Positions 8,892 to 18,261 of a stretch of 64,000 bases of DNA are shown here, in pieces. Below the pieces are notes generated by a model. That model did no database searches and was not told the origin of the DNA. It was given only the letters and a program-made list of their open reading frames with translations. The stretch is from Aneurinibacillus sp. REN35 (lineage in GTDB: Bacteria > Bacillota > Bacilli > Aneurinibacillales > Aneurinibacillaceae): the NCBI RefSeq assembly GCF_041379945.2, contig NZ_JBFTXJ020000017.1, forward strand, positions 1 to 64,000, in the 5' to 3' direction. The stretch's first letter is position 1. Each line of letters starts with the position of its first letter. A program made the position numbers and the translations under genes.

Positions 8892-10880
8892 GTGGCTCAA
8901 TTTAAACATTTATTTGAAAAGGTAACCATCGGGACAACCGAATTAAAAAACAGAATTCTAAGTACGGCGCATCAGACCAATCATGTGGTAGATGGAATTC
9001 CGACAACGGATATGACCGCTTATCATATGGCCCGCGCCAAAGGTGGAGTCGGTCTGATTGTATTAGAAGCGGCGGCCGTGCACACATCCGGTATGCTGAC
9101 GACGCATACGATTGCTGGTTACGATGAAAGGATTGTGCCGGCTTACACGGATATTGCCAGGCAGATGCATAAATACGGAACAAAGGTATTTGCCCAGCTA
9201 TTTCACGGTGGTCGGGAAGTAGTATCAAGTGATTACCGCAATGCGGCATGGGCACCGTCCGCTGAACCTAGCTTGCGATTCGGCGCGATGCCAAAGCCGA
9301 TGAATCTAGAAGAGATTGAAGCGGTGATTGAAGGGTTTGCCATATCAGCTAAACTAGCCAAAGAAGCGGGACTAGATGGGGTAGAAGTCTGTTGTTCACA
9401 TGGGTATCTTCCCGCGCAATTTTGGTCCAGTCAGATTAATCATCGCACAGACCAATATGGAGGTTCCTTTGAGAACCGGATGCGCTTCATTGTAGAAGTG
9501 ATGAAGCGTGTATGGAAGGCAGTAGGAGAAGAGTATACGGTGGGCATCCGCATGAGTGCGGATGAGATGACGATGGACGGGGCAACAGTAGCAGATGCTG
9601 TACGTATTGTGGAATACCTGGTTGAGCAGACACGGGTTGATTTCATCAATGTTACGGCAGGTGATTCGAGTACGTATGCTGGTTCTACACATATCGTGCC
9701 ACCATCTCCTATGAAGCATGCCTATCTTGCTGCGCATGGATTTAAGATTCGGATGGCTGGGGCCGTTCCTGTATTCGTTGGCTCACGCATTGTTGATCCG
9801 GTAGAAGCCGAGCAGATTGTAGCATCCGGAAAGGCCGATGTAGTGGGGATGACACGGGCGCTGATTGTAGACCCTGGTATGCCAAACAAAGCGATGCAGG
9901 GAGATCTTCAATCCATCGATGCATGCCTTGGCTGTCTGCAGGCGTGTATCGGCCACTATCATAAAGGCATTGCGATCGGGTGCGTACAGAATCCGGTGAC
10001 AGGCAAAGAGGCTGCACTGCTGCCGCTTATACAGCGTCCAAAGGATAAGCAGCGTGTTCTCGTTATCGGTGCAGGCCCCGCTGGATTACAGGCCGCCTTA
10101 ACTGCGGATGAACAGGGGCATGAGGTAACGTTAATTGACCGGGATGATGCCGTTGGCGGCTTGCTGCGGACGATGCGGCGGGCACCTATGCGCCAGGAAG
10201 TGGCGGAGACGATGCTCGATAACTATACAAAGAAGCTAGAGCGCAGTACCGTACACGTAAAGCTAGGACGGCAGGTAGGCCGGGATGATATTGCCCAGCT
10301 GCAGCCGGACGCCATCATTTGTGCAGTCGGCTCAAAACCATATCTACCGCATGTAGAGGGAGTGAATGATCCGCGTGTATTGTCTGTGGATGGTCTGTTT
10401 AGTGGAACGCCGCAGAACATAGGAAAGCGTGTGCTTGTATTTGATTTTGCCGGTGATTGGCCTGGGGTTGAGGCAGCGGTATTCCTGGCGGAGAGCGGGC
10501 ATGAGGTTACACTTGTCTCCGCTAAGCTTCATATTGGACAAGACATTCATCAATATCTTCGAAATGAATACTTGAAGCGGCTTTATGAGCTTCAGGTGTC
10601 TTTGCGCCCGCATTATGATTTTGGCGGTATTCAGGAAGACCATGTGCTTATTCGAAACTTATTTACCCATGAGGTCGAGAAGATAGAGCAATGGGATACG
10701 GTTGTCTTATCGCTAGGGCGAGTTCCTAATATAGAACTATATGAACGAGTGAAGGATTTGGCACCGCTTGTTCGGCAGATTGGGGATTGTCTCGCACCGC
10801 GTACGCTAGAAGAAGCCACGTACGAGGGAATGACTGCTGCATTGGATATTGGCGGCGTTCCGGCTACCGTACAAGTCTAA
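8892..10880 (+). CDS. FMN/4Fe-4S/FAD enoate reductase-type oxidoreductase (2,4-dienoyl-CoA reductase family)
   Basis: About 662 residues. An old-yellow-enzyme TIM barrel (1-330, with VCCSHGYLPAQFWSSQINHR) is followed by the cysteine cluster CLGCLQAC...C near residue 345 for a [4Fe-4S] centre, then an FAD/NAD(P)-binding part starting with VLVIGAGPAGLQAA. This is the architecture of FadH, trimethylamine dehydrogenase and 2-enoate reductases, which reduce activated C=C bonds with NAD(P)H. The start is GTG 8892 after gcggaggag; a longer in-frame start at 8742 lies upstream of the predicted sigma-54 transcription start and can be rejected. Probably induced by the divergent activator. The substrate is unknown. 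Confidence 0.9.
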   Translation: MAQFKHLFEKVTIGTTELKNRILSTAHQTNHVVDGIPTTDMTAYHMARAKGGVGLIVLEAAAVHTSGMLTTHTIAGYDERIVPAYTDIARQMHKYGTKVFAQLFHGGREVVSSDYRNAAWAPSAEPSLRFGAMPKPMNLEEIEAVIEGFAISAKLAKEAGLDGVEVCCSHGYLPAQFWSSQINHRTDQYGGSFENRMRFIVEVMKRVWKAVGEEYTVGIRMSADEMTMDGATVADAVRIVEYLVEQTRVDFINVTAGDSSTYAGSTHIVPPSPMKHAYLAAHGFKIRMAGAVPVFVGSRIVDPVEAEQIVASGKADVVGMTRALIVDPGMPNKAMQGDLQSIDACLGCLQACIGHYHKGIAIGCVQNPVTGKEAALLPLIQRPKDKQRVLVIGAGPAGLQAALTADEQGHEVTLIDRDDAVGGLLRTMRRAPMRQEVAETMLDNYTKKLERSTVHVKLGRQVGRDDIAQLQPDAIICAVGSKPYLPHVEGVNDPRVLSVDGLFSGTPQNIGKRVLVFDFAGDWPGVEAAVFLAESGHEVTLVSAKLHIGQDIHQYLRNEYLKRLYELQVSLRPHYDFGGIQEDHVLIRNLFTHEVEKIEQWDTVVLSLGRVPNIELYERVKDLAPLVRQIGDCLAPRTLEEATYEGMTAALDIGGVPATVQV

Positions 10881-10892
10881 GGAAGAATAAAG

Positions 10893-10933
10893 AGGAGATC
10901 ATCCTGCATAAATAGGGTGATCTTCTTTTATTT
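10893..10933 (+). terminator. Intrinsic terminator after the enoate reductase
   Basis: The stem aggagatcatcct / agggtgatcttct (with two G-U pairs) is followed by ttttattttg. Confidence 0.75.
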
Positions 10934-11015
10934 TGATACGTCGACATCGGTTGTGGAAAGAAACCAGCGAGAAGAAACGTCTTCCAGGTGACAAAACGAG
11001 GAATATCGCCTACAA

Positions 11016-11046
11016 TTTTCATGTAATAAATATAGTTACATGAAAA
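11016..11046. promoter_or_regulatory. Perfect inverted repeat before the Bcr/CflA gene, candidate operator
   Basis: The arms ttttcatgtaa and ttacatgaaaa (11 bp, perfect) surround a 9-base AT-rich spacer that contains TATAGT. The repeat ends 21 bases before the start codon, so a repressor bound there would block the promoter of the efflux gene. No regulator gene is adjacent. Confidence 0.5.
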
Positions 11047-11067
11047 AAATCGGAGAGGAACGTAAGG

Positions 11068-12318
11068 ATGAATCATTTTACAAGTGAGGTAGAGAGCAGA
11101 GAACAGCCTTCCGCACGATCCTATAGAATATGGCTTGCATTCGTGCTGGGTTCTTTGTCGGCCTTTGGACCGCTATCGCTGGATATGTATTTACCGTCCT
11201 TGCCAGCACTTGCCAAGGAGCTGAATACAACCACATCGTTAGCTCAGCTTAGCCTTACCTTTTGTCTGCTCGGTCTTTCGTTTGGTCAGCTGCTGGCAGG
11301 TCCGTTAAGCGATATGCGCGGCAGACGAGGTCCGCTGCTTATCGCCCTTATTGTGTATGCGGTGTCTTCTCTGTTATGTGCATTTGCACCCTCGGTCGGC
11401 ATATTGATTGCGCTCCGTTTTATTCAGGGGATGGCTGGCTCGGCGGGGATTGTGATTTCACGTGCGGTTGTGCGCGATCTGTATTCGGGAGTGGAGTTAA
11501 CTAAGTTTTTCTCACTCTTGATGCTTGTAAATGGAGCGGCTCCTATTCTGGCTCCAGTCATAGGTGGGCAGCTCCTTCGCATTGTTTCATGGCCGGGGAT
11601 TTTTATTGTGCTCAGTGTAATTGGAATGGTCATGTTTGCGGCTGTCCGTTTTGGTTTGCCGGAGACACTTCCTGCAGAACGACGCTCAGAAGCGGGCATT
11701 CTTCCTACGTTGACCGTATTTGCGAAGCTGCTGCGCAACCGTACGTTTATGGGATATGCTCTCTCACAAGGGCTTGTGGTTGCTGCAATGTTTGCCTACA
11801 TATCCGGCTCGCCTTTTGTGATCCAGGACATTTTCGGTGCTTCACCCCAGATGTTCAGCTTATTCTTTGCAATCAATGGTGTAGGAATTATTATTGCCAG
11901 TCAGGTGACCGGAAGGCTTGCTGGTCAAGTGCGTGAAGCGACACTATTTGTAAGTGGATTAGTTATTGCAGCATGCGGCGGTGTGACACTGCTTGTGATG
12001 ATTGGAATGGGGGCGGGGCTGCTGGCGATTTTATTACCGTTGTTCCTAGTCGTATCAAGCGTTGGTGTGGTCACAACGGCAGGATTCTCGCTTGCCATGC
12101 AGGATCAAAAAGAGGCAGCGGGAAGCGCTTCTGCTTTGCTTGGTCTGCTTTCCTTTATTTTCGGTGCAATTTTGGCGCCGCTGGTCGGTATCGGAGGGAG
12201 CCAAACAGCAGTACCGATGGGAGTGGTTATTGCCAGTGCGGATGTTGGAGCGTTGTTATGCTATATGTTGTTTGTAAGAGCGAGAAGAGAGAGTCAACAA
12301 AATGTAGATGAGAAGTAA
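11068..12318 (+). CDS. Bcr/CflA family drug efflux MFS transporter
   Basis: 416 residues with 12 predicted membrane helices. The Bcr/CflA signature is clear: FGPLSLDMYLPSLPALAKEL in helix 1, the loop GPLSDMRGRRGPLL between helices 2 and 3, and RFIQGMAGSAGIVISRAVVRD in helix 4. These are proton-coupled exporters of antibiotics such as bicyclomycin or of sulfonamides. The start ATG follows cggagaggaacgtaagg. It is a single-gene unit with its own candidate operator upstream and a terminator downstream. Confidence 0.9.
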   Translation: MNHFTSEVESREQPSARSYRIWLAFVLGSLSAFGPLSLDMYLPSLPALAKELNTTTSLAQLSLTFCLLGLSFGQLLAGPLSDMRGRRGPLLIALIVYAVSSLLCAFAPSVGILIALRFIQGMAGSAGIVISRAVVRDLYSGVELTKFFSLLMLVNGAAPILAPVIGGQLLRIVSWPGIFIVLSVIGMVMFAAVRFGLPETLPAERRSEAGILPTLTVFAKLLRNRTFMGYALSQGLVVAAMFAYISGSPFVIQDIFGASPQMFSLFFAINGVGIIIASQVTGRLAGQVREATLFVSGLVIAACGGVTLLVMIGMGAGLLAILLPLFLVVSSVGVVTTAGFSLAMQDQKEAAGSASALLGLLSFIFGAILAPLVGIGGSQTAVPMGVVIASADVGALLCYMLFVRARRESQQNVDEK

Positions 12319-12360
12319 GGATCTCAATTTAATATGTCGTACTAGTTCTAATCGTTACAC

Positions 12361-12404
12361 TAAAAGGTCCAATTTTCTCTGAAATAAGGAAATTAGACCT
12401 TTTA
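12361..12404. terminator. Hairpin between convergent genes
   Basis: taaaaggtc and gacctttta pair, extended by aattt/aaatt with small bulges. It lies between the ends of the efflux gene and the minus-strand pxpC gene, so it probably serves both. Confidence 0.7.
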
Positions 12405-12419
12405 ATGTGGCTTTTAATT

Positions 12420-13397
12420 TCAAAACCTGAGTAACTGTCCTACTTCTTCAATCCTTTTTTTCTTCTCTAATCTTGCCGTAACCGCCTGCTCAACAGTCAC
12501 AGCAATAAAGCGAGTCTGTTGGCCTGGTATAGACTGTGAAATTAAATCGAGGTCAGGTGTAATTACAGCTCCAATTGTGACAAAGCCTCCTCCTGTCATC
12601 CCATCCCTAAGCATCACGATTACTTCCTGATTATTTGGAACCATGATGACGCCCATTGGATAGGCGATATCAACCACGTTGGATGAATTGCTACCAGCAC
12701 CGAATGGGGCATCGTATTCCTGAAAGTATACATTTGTTCCTTTATATTGATAAGAGACACGATTTGAATCTGGCATTACTATCCATTCAGCATTTAAGAA
12801 TGATTGGAGTCCTTGATCCGAGATTCGGTAGCTAGAAAGACCAAATACAGCACGTACTTCGATCATAGAGGGAAAGGTCGGGATATATTCCTGTGGAATT
12901 CTTTTACCCAGTTGTTTGAATACTCCCGGCAAATTTTCACCCAGCGGAATTTCTTGATCTTTTTCAATTTTTTGTCCCAGAGAGATCCCAGAAGTATTCA
13001 GTATGTATGTGGCACGACTTCCGAACATTTCCTTAGAATTAACTCCACCGGAATTGCATAAGTATGTATTCACTCCCTGATCGGTTACTTTGATGGAGAT
13101 CACGTCTCCTTCATTTACCGCGATCGTTTCCCACATCGCTTTCTTTTTATTATTTACATAAACATCAGCTAGAGCTCCTGTTACTGCAATAACGGTTTTT
13201 TTTTGAAATTCAGCTATAAGATTGGTTTGAGAAATTTCAATTCCTGCAAAATTAAGCGGATTACCTAATAATAAGTTACCTAGCGTAAAAGAATACTGAT
13301 CGGCAGCACCGGAAGCTGATACGCCCAAATGTCGGTAACCATTACGTCCTAAATCTTGAATAGTCACTTGTGCACCGGCATCCCATATTTTTAACAT
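12420..13397 (-). CDS. pxpC: Biotin-dependent carboxyltransferase-type protein, 5-oxoprolinase subunit C (KipA-like)
   Basis: 325 residues. The N-terminal motif TIQDLGRNGYRHLGVSASGAAD is the hallmark of the AHS2 domain found in PxpC/KipA and in urea carboxylase. With PxpA and PxpB, PxpC makes ATP-dependent 5-oxoprolinase; related AHS2 proteins work with biotin carboxylase. Its ATG follows the pxpB stop codon directly, so PxpB and PxpC should be made in equal amounts. No pxpA (LamB/YcsF) gene is nearby, so the reaction at this locus is uncertain. Confidence 0.85.
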   Translation of the reverse strand: MLKIWDAGAQVTIQDLGRNGYRHLGVSASGAADQYSFTLGNLLLGNPLNFAGIEISQTNLIAEFQKKTVIAVTGALADVYVNNKKKAMWETIAVNEGDVISIKVTDQGVNTYLCNSGGVNSKEMFGSRATYILNTSGISLGQKIEKDQEIPLGENLPGVFKQLGKRIPQEYIPTFPSMIEVRAVFGLSSYRISDQGLQSFLNAEWIVMPDSNRVSYQYKGTNVYFQEYDAPFGAGSNSSNVVDIAYPMGVIMVPNNQEVIVMLRDGMTGGGFVTIGAVITPDLDLISQSIPGQQTRFIAVTVEQAVTARLEKKKRIEEVGQLLRF

Positions 13398-14282
13398 TCA
13401 AAAATCCTCCATTAATTGCTTGATATAATGCTTGCCTTTTACCAAGTACTCTTCTGCAACAAAGGTAATGGATTTCATATGGTATCGATATGTTCCTTTA
13501 CTTACCTCCGTAACGATTCGCTGGTATTCACTTTCATCAATCGGTCGATGTTTCCACATATCACCGGGGCGTGCTAGAAAATAAGTGTCTTTCAAATCCT
13601 CTAAACTATTTTTTATGTTAATTACCGGAACTGCTGACATCCCTATTAATTGATAACCTCCCGGCAAAGAGTCAGGATATACAACCGTAAATGCTCCACC
13701 GATTCCTACCGAATTACGTGGTGTTTCCGTTCTAGGGCTTACATACTTTGGAGTTTGAATAATCTCATCTTTGTGTAAACCAAGTGGGAATTCCCAAGCT
13801 GTACCTGGACTGAATCCAACCATCGTGATCAAATAAGGCATCTGAGAGTGCGCGTTAATAAACGCTTGTTTATCAGAAAATCCATTAATCTTCATTACAA
13901 ATTCAAAATTAGAAAAATCTGAGGTTTGATGATGTAATTTGTAACGCTGTGAATATTCGCGAGTGACAGGATCATCATACCAAGTTGGAATTTCTACAAT
14001 CTTAACTTTTAGATTCAACTCAGAAGGATTGCTCTTCGTAATATCAATTTCTTTTAAATAATCTTGCAAGTCGATAGGTGAGATAATTTCTGGATTAAAT
14101 CGGACTAAATAAGAAGCATTGGCTGGACAAATATCGATAATGCCCGGAATATTTCTTCTTCGTATATCATTGGTAATTGCCAGTGCTTTAAAATTGCTTT
14201 CTAGGCTCATATCACGAGAAATTTCGGCGAAAATATATTCATCACCGATAAACTGGAATTTCGTTTTACTTAACGTGAACAA
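13398..14282 (-). CDS. pxpB: 5-oxoprolinase subunit B-like protein (KipI/AHS1 domain)
   Basis: 294 residues. The AHS1 motifs PYLITMVGFSPGTAWEFPLGL, TPRNSVGIGGAFTVVYP and LPGGYQLIGMS are present in order. The protein is some 50 residues longer than typical PxpB, mainly in the middle. The start is TTG 14282 after gggaggcgg; no good ATG is available near the N-terminus. It lies 16 bases downstream of the sigma-54 activator gene, so activator, pxpB and pxpC look like one minus-strand operon. The role is subunit B of an oxoprolinase-like or amidolyase-like enzyme. Confidence 0.83.
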   Translation of the reverse strand: MFTLSKTKFQFIGDEYIFAEISRDMSLESNFKALAITNDIRRRNIPGIIDICPANASYLVRFNPEIISPIDLQDYLKEIDITKSNPSELNLKVKIVEIPTWYDDPVTREYSQRYKLHHQTSDFSNFEFVMKINGFSDKQAFINAHSQMPYLITMVGFSPGTAWEFPLGLHKDEIIQTPKYVSPRTETPRNSVGIGGAFTVVYPDSLPGGYQLIGMSAVPVINIKNSLEDLKDTYFLARPGDMWKHRPIDESEYQRIVTEVSKGTYRYHMKSITFVAEEYLVKGKHYIKQLMEDF

Positions 14283-14298
14283 TATATACCGCCTCCCA

Positions 14299-16359
14299 TT
14301 ACATGAAGTTTCTATTTATTCTACGACTTAGCGTTGCCTTGCTAACGCCCAAGATTTGAGCCGCTCGGGTCACTGTTCGATACTCCTTTAAAGCCATCTG
14401 AATCAATTGACTTTCTACTTCCTCTACTGCTTGTTTCAAAGGCATAATTCCTTCCACACGTAGCGAAACAGGCTTTTCTTTCGTATTTTTGTATAATACG
14501 CGAATTATCTGTTCTTCAGTGATAATTGAATGTTTACACGTTACATAGAGGCGCTCCACAATATTTTGTAATTCCCGCACATTACCTGGCCAATCATAAC
14601 TCTCCATAACTTGCGCTGCTTCATGGGACAAACTTTTCTCTTTTTTGTATAACGTATTGAGAGTATGGAGAAAATGAAAGGCCAGAGGAATGATATCTTC
14701 CCTACGTTCTCGTAAAGGAGGAATTTCGATTGGAATCACATGTATACGATAATACAAATCTTCTCGAAATTTATTTTGCTTGACTAGCTCCCAAAGATCC
14801 TTATTGGTTGCGGCAATTACCCGAAAGTTTACTTTCGTCGGCTTGACTCCTCCAATACGCATAATCTCCTTCTCTTGTAAAACCCGTAAGAGTTTTACTT
14901 GCAAATGAAGTGGTAATTCCGTTATTTCATCCAAGAAAATAGTCCCGTTCTGGGCCATTTCAAATAGGCCGGGTTTTCCTCGCTGATCTGCCCCTGTGAA
15001 AGCTCCTCTCTCGTAGCCGAACAATTCACTTTCTATGAGATTGTCAGGGAGCGCCCCGCAGTTCACTTTAATAAAGGGTGCTTTATGTCGAAGACTATGT
15101 ATATGGATAGCGTGTGCAAAAACTTCTTTACCCACTCCTGATTCTCCACGTAGAATAACCGTCGAATCAACCTCCGCGATCAATTTTATCTCTTCTACTA
15201 AGTCCTCAATGATTGTAGACCGATACACGATGTTGAGATCTAGCGATTCTTTTTCAAAGTCACCAGTTTGATCAGCGTTTTTTTTCTCTATTTGACTATT
15301 TGCAAGTGGATCTTGAAATCTTTCAATATCTGTTATTTCTCGCGAGACAATAATGACCTTTTCTAATTTTTTTTCATGAAAAATAGGGGTCGCTAACGAC
15401 CATATTTTTCTCCCGTGTCGATGTTCCTGAATGATTGATACACGAGTCATGCTTTGCATGCAATTCAAAAAAATATTAGGAGTCAAAATCCCTTCCTTTT
15501 CCATGTCAAACAAATTCATTCCAATCAATTCCTGTTCGTCTTTAAGCGACCAAAAATTTTGTAAGAATGTACCTGCTACACGGATGATCTCTCCTAAAGG
15601 ATTCACTACTGTAATTTGTTCGTTGGATAATGCGTGTACAGCTTGGAAGTCTTCAAGTAAATTACGCACGAATTCTAGTTCTTGAATAGCTTCTTCGAAT
15701 TTTTCTTTTAGAAAAAATACATGAATGATTCCATAGATTTTATCTTCATAATAAAGGGGAGAAAAGTTCCCGCTCATTTTTTTGAAGTTAATAGTACTCT
15801 CGACACTAACAAAAGACTTTCCTTTCAGAACTTCTTCAATATCGCGGCCGCAGTGAATAAGGTGCTTATAATTTCTATTTAGAAGTATGTTACTAGACAG
15901 TCCTATAATTGACTCAGCGGACCCATTTGCAAACGTGATCTCAAAATCCATATTAGTCGTAATAATACCAACAGCTGCACTATCCAAAATATGGTTCATA
16001 TGTTGCAAATGAAGTCGATTCATTTGATCTTGAGCTTCTTGGGCCTTACAATATCCAATTATTTTCCCTGTATCATTAATACCGAGATACAAAGAGATGT
16101 TATGAAAAAATTCAACTGGATGTGTCGCTGGAACTCTTAACATATCTTTTTTGTAGCAAATCGACTGCTTTGATGTGTTAGCTGTGGTGAACTGTTCAAG
16201 AAGAAATGGTAGTTCGATATAACCAACAATCAGATCACCTTGCGTTACTATACTGAGTGTGAGCTGGTGTGACTTCATATGAATGATTGCGTCAATTAGC
16301 GAACTATCATAAGGAAGAGCAGCAGAAAGTGGCTGTAGGATATTTTCCCAGATAATCAA
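14299..16359 (-). CDS. Sigma-54-dependent transcriptional activator (PAS, AAA+, HTH)
   Basis: 686 residues. An N-terminal segment resembling a degenerate CBS pair (1-110) is followed by PAS-like domains (about 120-230 and 240-360), the AAA+ domain with Walker A GESGVGKEVFA and GAFTGA, and a Fis-type helix-turn-helix at the C-terminus. It is organised like the activator at 6679-8460, including the GIMPLKQAVEE linker before the HTH, so the two are paralogues. The start is TTG 16359 after aaggggg. It lies divergent to the amidase, which has a sigma-54 promoter, and upstream of pxpB/pxpC. It probably senses an amide or cyclic amide substrate. Confidence 0.92.
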   Translation of the reverse strand: MIIWENILQPLSAALPYDSSLIDAIIHMKSHQLTLSIVTQGDLIVGYIELPFLLEQFTTANTSKQSICYKKDMLRVPATHPVEFFHNISLYLGINDTGKIIGYCKAQEAQDQMNRLHLQHMNHILDSAAVGIITTNMDFEITFANGSAESIIGLSSNILLNRNYKHLIHCGRDIEEVLKGKSFVSVESTINFKKMSGNFSPLYYEDKIYGIIHVFFLKEKFEEAIQELEFVRNLLEDFQAVHALSNEQITVVNPLGEIIRVAGTFLQNFWSLKDEQELIGMNLFDMEKEGILTPNIFLNCMQSMTRVSIIQEHRHGRKIWSLATPIFHEKKLEKVIIVSREITDIERFQDPLANSQIEKKNADQTGDFEKESLDLNIVYRSTIIEDLVEEIKLIAEVDSTVILRGESGVGKEVFAHAIHIHSLRHKAPFIKVNCGALPDNLIESELFGYERGAFTGADQRGKPGLFEMAQNGTIFLDEITELPLHLQVKLLRVLQEKEIMRIGGVKPTKVNFRVIAATNKDLWELVKQNKFREDLYYRIHVIPIEIPPLRERREDIIPLAFHFLHTLNTLYKKEKSLSHEAAQVMESYDWPGNVRELQNIVERLYVTCKHSIITEEQIIRVLYKNTKEKPVSLRVEGIMPLKQAVEEVESQLIQMALKEYRTVTRAAQILGVSKATLSRRINRNFM

Positions 16360-16475
16360 TTAAGTTCCCCCTTGTCAGCTACATAAACCATTTATTTCAT
16401 ATTTGTAACATATCTTAAACTTTATACCAAAAAACAACAAGAGAAGAACAGTTCATACTAATTTGTCTCATTATA

Positions 16476-16490
16476 GAAACGAATTGTTTC
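16476..16490. promoter_or_regulatory. Inverted repeat gaaac-gaatt-gtttc, candidate activator site
   Basis: A short perfect repeat about 60 bp upstream of the amidase -24 box, in the 258-bp divergent region between activator and amidase. The position suits activator binding, but the repeat is short and AT-rich, so this is tentative. Confidence 0.35.
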
Positions 16491-16550
16491 ATTTTTGATT
16501 CAATGTTTTAGTAAATCTACTACTTTATCGTTCTATATTTCCTTTTTTCA

Positions 16551-16567
16551 TTGGCATTCATTTTGCT
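16551..16567 (+). promoter_or_regulatory. Sigma-54 promoter of the amidase gene
   Basis: TTGGCATTCATTTTGCT has GG and GC ten bases apart, a perfect TTGCT box and TTGGCAT at -24. It lies 51 bp upstream of the amidase start. Confidence 0.83.
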
Positions 16568-16617
16568 TAAATAAAAATTGTAACTATTCTTTCTAAACAT
16601 ACGCAGGAGGTTAACTC

Positions 16618-18129
16618 ATGGCATCTGTTCCCTTTCAATTAATGGAAGCAACGATTGACTCTATTCATGCTGCAATTCGTTCTGGTGAAATGACATGTAA
16701 ACAGTTGGTGGAAATGTATCTGGCCCGTATCGAAGCATACGATAAAAACGGTCCTGCCATTAATTCGATCATTACGATTAATTCAAATGTAGTAAAAGAA
16801 GCACAAGAGATGGATGAGCATTTTCAGTTGACAGGTGAATTTGCCGGAGCGTTACATGGAATTCCTATTCTAGTAAAGGACCAAGCTGAAACAAAAGGTA
16901 TCACGACTACCTTTGGCTCGGTTGCTTTCAAAGATTATGTCCCTGAAGAAGATGCGACAGCAATTAAAAAATTGCGTGAGGCCGGTGCGATTATTCTTGG
17001 GAAAACAACCTTGCCTGATTTCGCTACTTCATGGTTCGCTTTCTCTTCGGCTGCAGGGGAGACCAAAAACCCTTATGATCTTTCCCGCGATCCTGGAGGC
17101 TCAAGCAGTGGTACAGCTGCCGCTATCGCTGCCAACTTGGGTGCGGTGGGCATTGGTGAAGATACTGGTGGCTCAATCCGGCTTCCGGCCTCGTTCACCA
17201 ATCTATTTGGTGTCCGTGTGACAACCGGTTTGATCAGCCGGACCGGCATGTCGCCCCTCGTTCATTTTCAGGATACACCTGGGCCGATGACACGCTCCGT
17301 ACGTGATGCCGCCATTTTACTGGATGTGCTCGTTGGCTATGATCCTGCTGATTCATTTACTGCTGCCGCCTACCAAGGAGGAAATGCCGGTAATTATGCC
17401 AAGCAGTTGACAGCAGACGGTCTGCAAGGCGCTCGCATTGGTATACTGCGTGAAGCGTTCGGATCTGACTCTCATACAGAATCAGCTCAAGTTAATCAAG
17501 TTGTCCAACAAGCGATAGAAAAAATGGAAGCTGCCGGGGCGCACATTATCGACCCAATTAGTGTTCCTCAATTGACTGACTATATCGGAGCCAGTGCAAT
17601 GTATTTACTGCAATCCAAGCATGACTTCAATGAATTTTTAGCCTCAAAGCCTGGCGGCAAAACAGTCGAAGAGTTGTATAACTCGCAACAGTACCATGAG
17701 CTACTGGATCTATTTAAAGACATTGCTGGTGGACCGGATCATCCGGAGCAAGATCCAGAATACTACAAGGGTATGCTAGCTCAAGAGCAATTTCGTCGAG
17801 CCATTGTAAATGTAATGGCATCTCATCAATTAGATGCCATCTTATTTCCAACCGTACAACTGCTTCCTCCAACCAAAAGCGAGTTATATGAAGAAAAATG
17901 GACGGTCCTTTCTTTTCCAACCAATACATTGATTGCTTCCCAAACAGGGTTGCCGTCCATCTCGATGCCTGCCGGCTTTACGGAGAAAGGCATCCCAGTA
18001 GGAGTGGAGATGATCAGCAAGCAATTTAATGAGACGACGCTGTTGAAACTGGCCCATGCTTATGAAATAGCTGCCCAACCTAGAAGAGTTCCGGCATCAA
18101 CTCCAACCCTTGAGGAAATTTCGAAATAA
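16618..18129 (+). CDS. Amidase (amidase signature family)
   Basis: 503 residues. The Ser-cisSer-Lys triad is visible: Lys in GIPILVKDQAETKG (near 87), the glycine-serine segment DPGGSSSGTAAAIAAN (near 160) and the nucleophile serine in GEDTGGSIRLPAS (near 185). The family hydrolyses carboxamides to acid and ammonia; there is no GatB/GatC gene, so this is a catabolic amidase rather than GatA. There is no clear signal peptide. The start ATG follows gcaggagg. Sigma-54 control and the divergent activator suggest an inducible nitrogen-source enzyme, perhaps feeding a cyclic amide to the PxpB/PxpC pair. Confidence 0.92.
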   Translation: MASVPFQLMEATIDSIHAAIRSGEMTCKQLVEMYLARIEAYDKNGPAINSIITINSNVVKEAQEMDEHFQLTGEFAGALHGIPILVKDQAETKGITTTFGSVAFKDYVPEEDATAIKKLREAGAIILGKTTLPDFATSWFAFSSAAGETKNPYDLSRDPGGSSSGTAAAIAANLGAVGIGEDTGGSIRLPASFTNLFGVRVTTGLISRTGMSPLVHFQDTPGPMTRSVRDAAILLDVLVGYDPADSFTAAAYQGGNAGNYAKQLTADGLQGARIGILREAFGSDSHTESAQVNQVVQQAIEKMEAAGAHIIDPISVPQLTDYIGASAMYLLQSKHDFNEFLASKPGGKTVEELYNSQQYHELLDLFKDIAGGPDHPEQDPEYYKGMLAQEQFRRAIVNVMASHQLDAILFPTVQLLPPTKSELYEEKWTVLSFPTNTLIASQTGLPSISMPAGFTEKGIPVGVEMISKQFNETTLLKLAHAYEIAAQPRRVPASTPTLEEISK

Positions 18130-18197
18130 GTAAATATAAGGATGAATAAAAGCTGGCATAAATTGCTGGCTTTTTTCGTTTATACTGAGCTGCTGAT

Positions 18198-18225
18198 TTG
18201 ACAAAATATATTGTAGACATATAAT
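18198..18225 (+). promoter_or_regulatory. Sigma-A promoter for marR-MFS
   Basis: TTGACA, a 16-base spacer and TATAAT, 36 bp before the MarR start codon. Autorepression by the MarR protein here is likely but not shown. Confidence 0.75.
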
Positions 18226-18261
18226 TAGCATAGCAAGTATTTATAGAGCAGGAGGCGGGAG

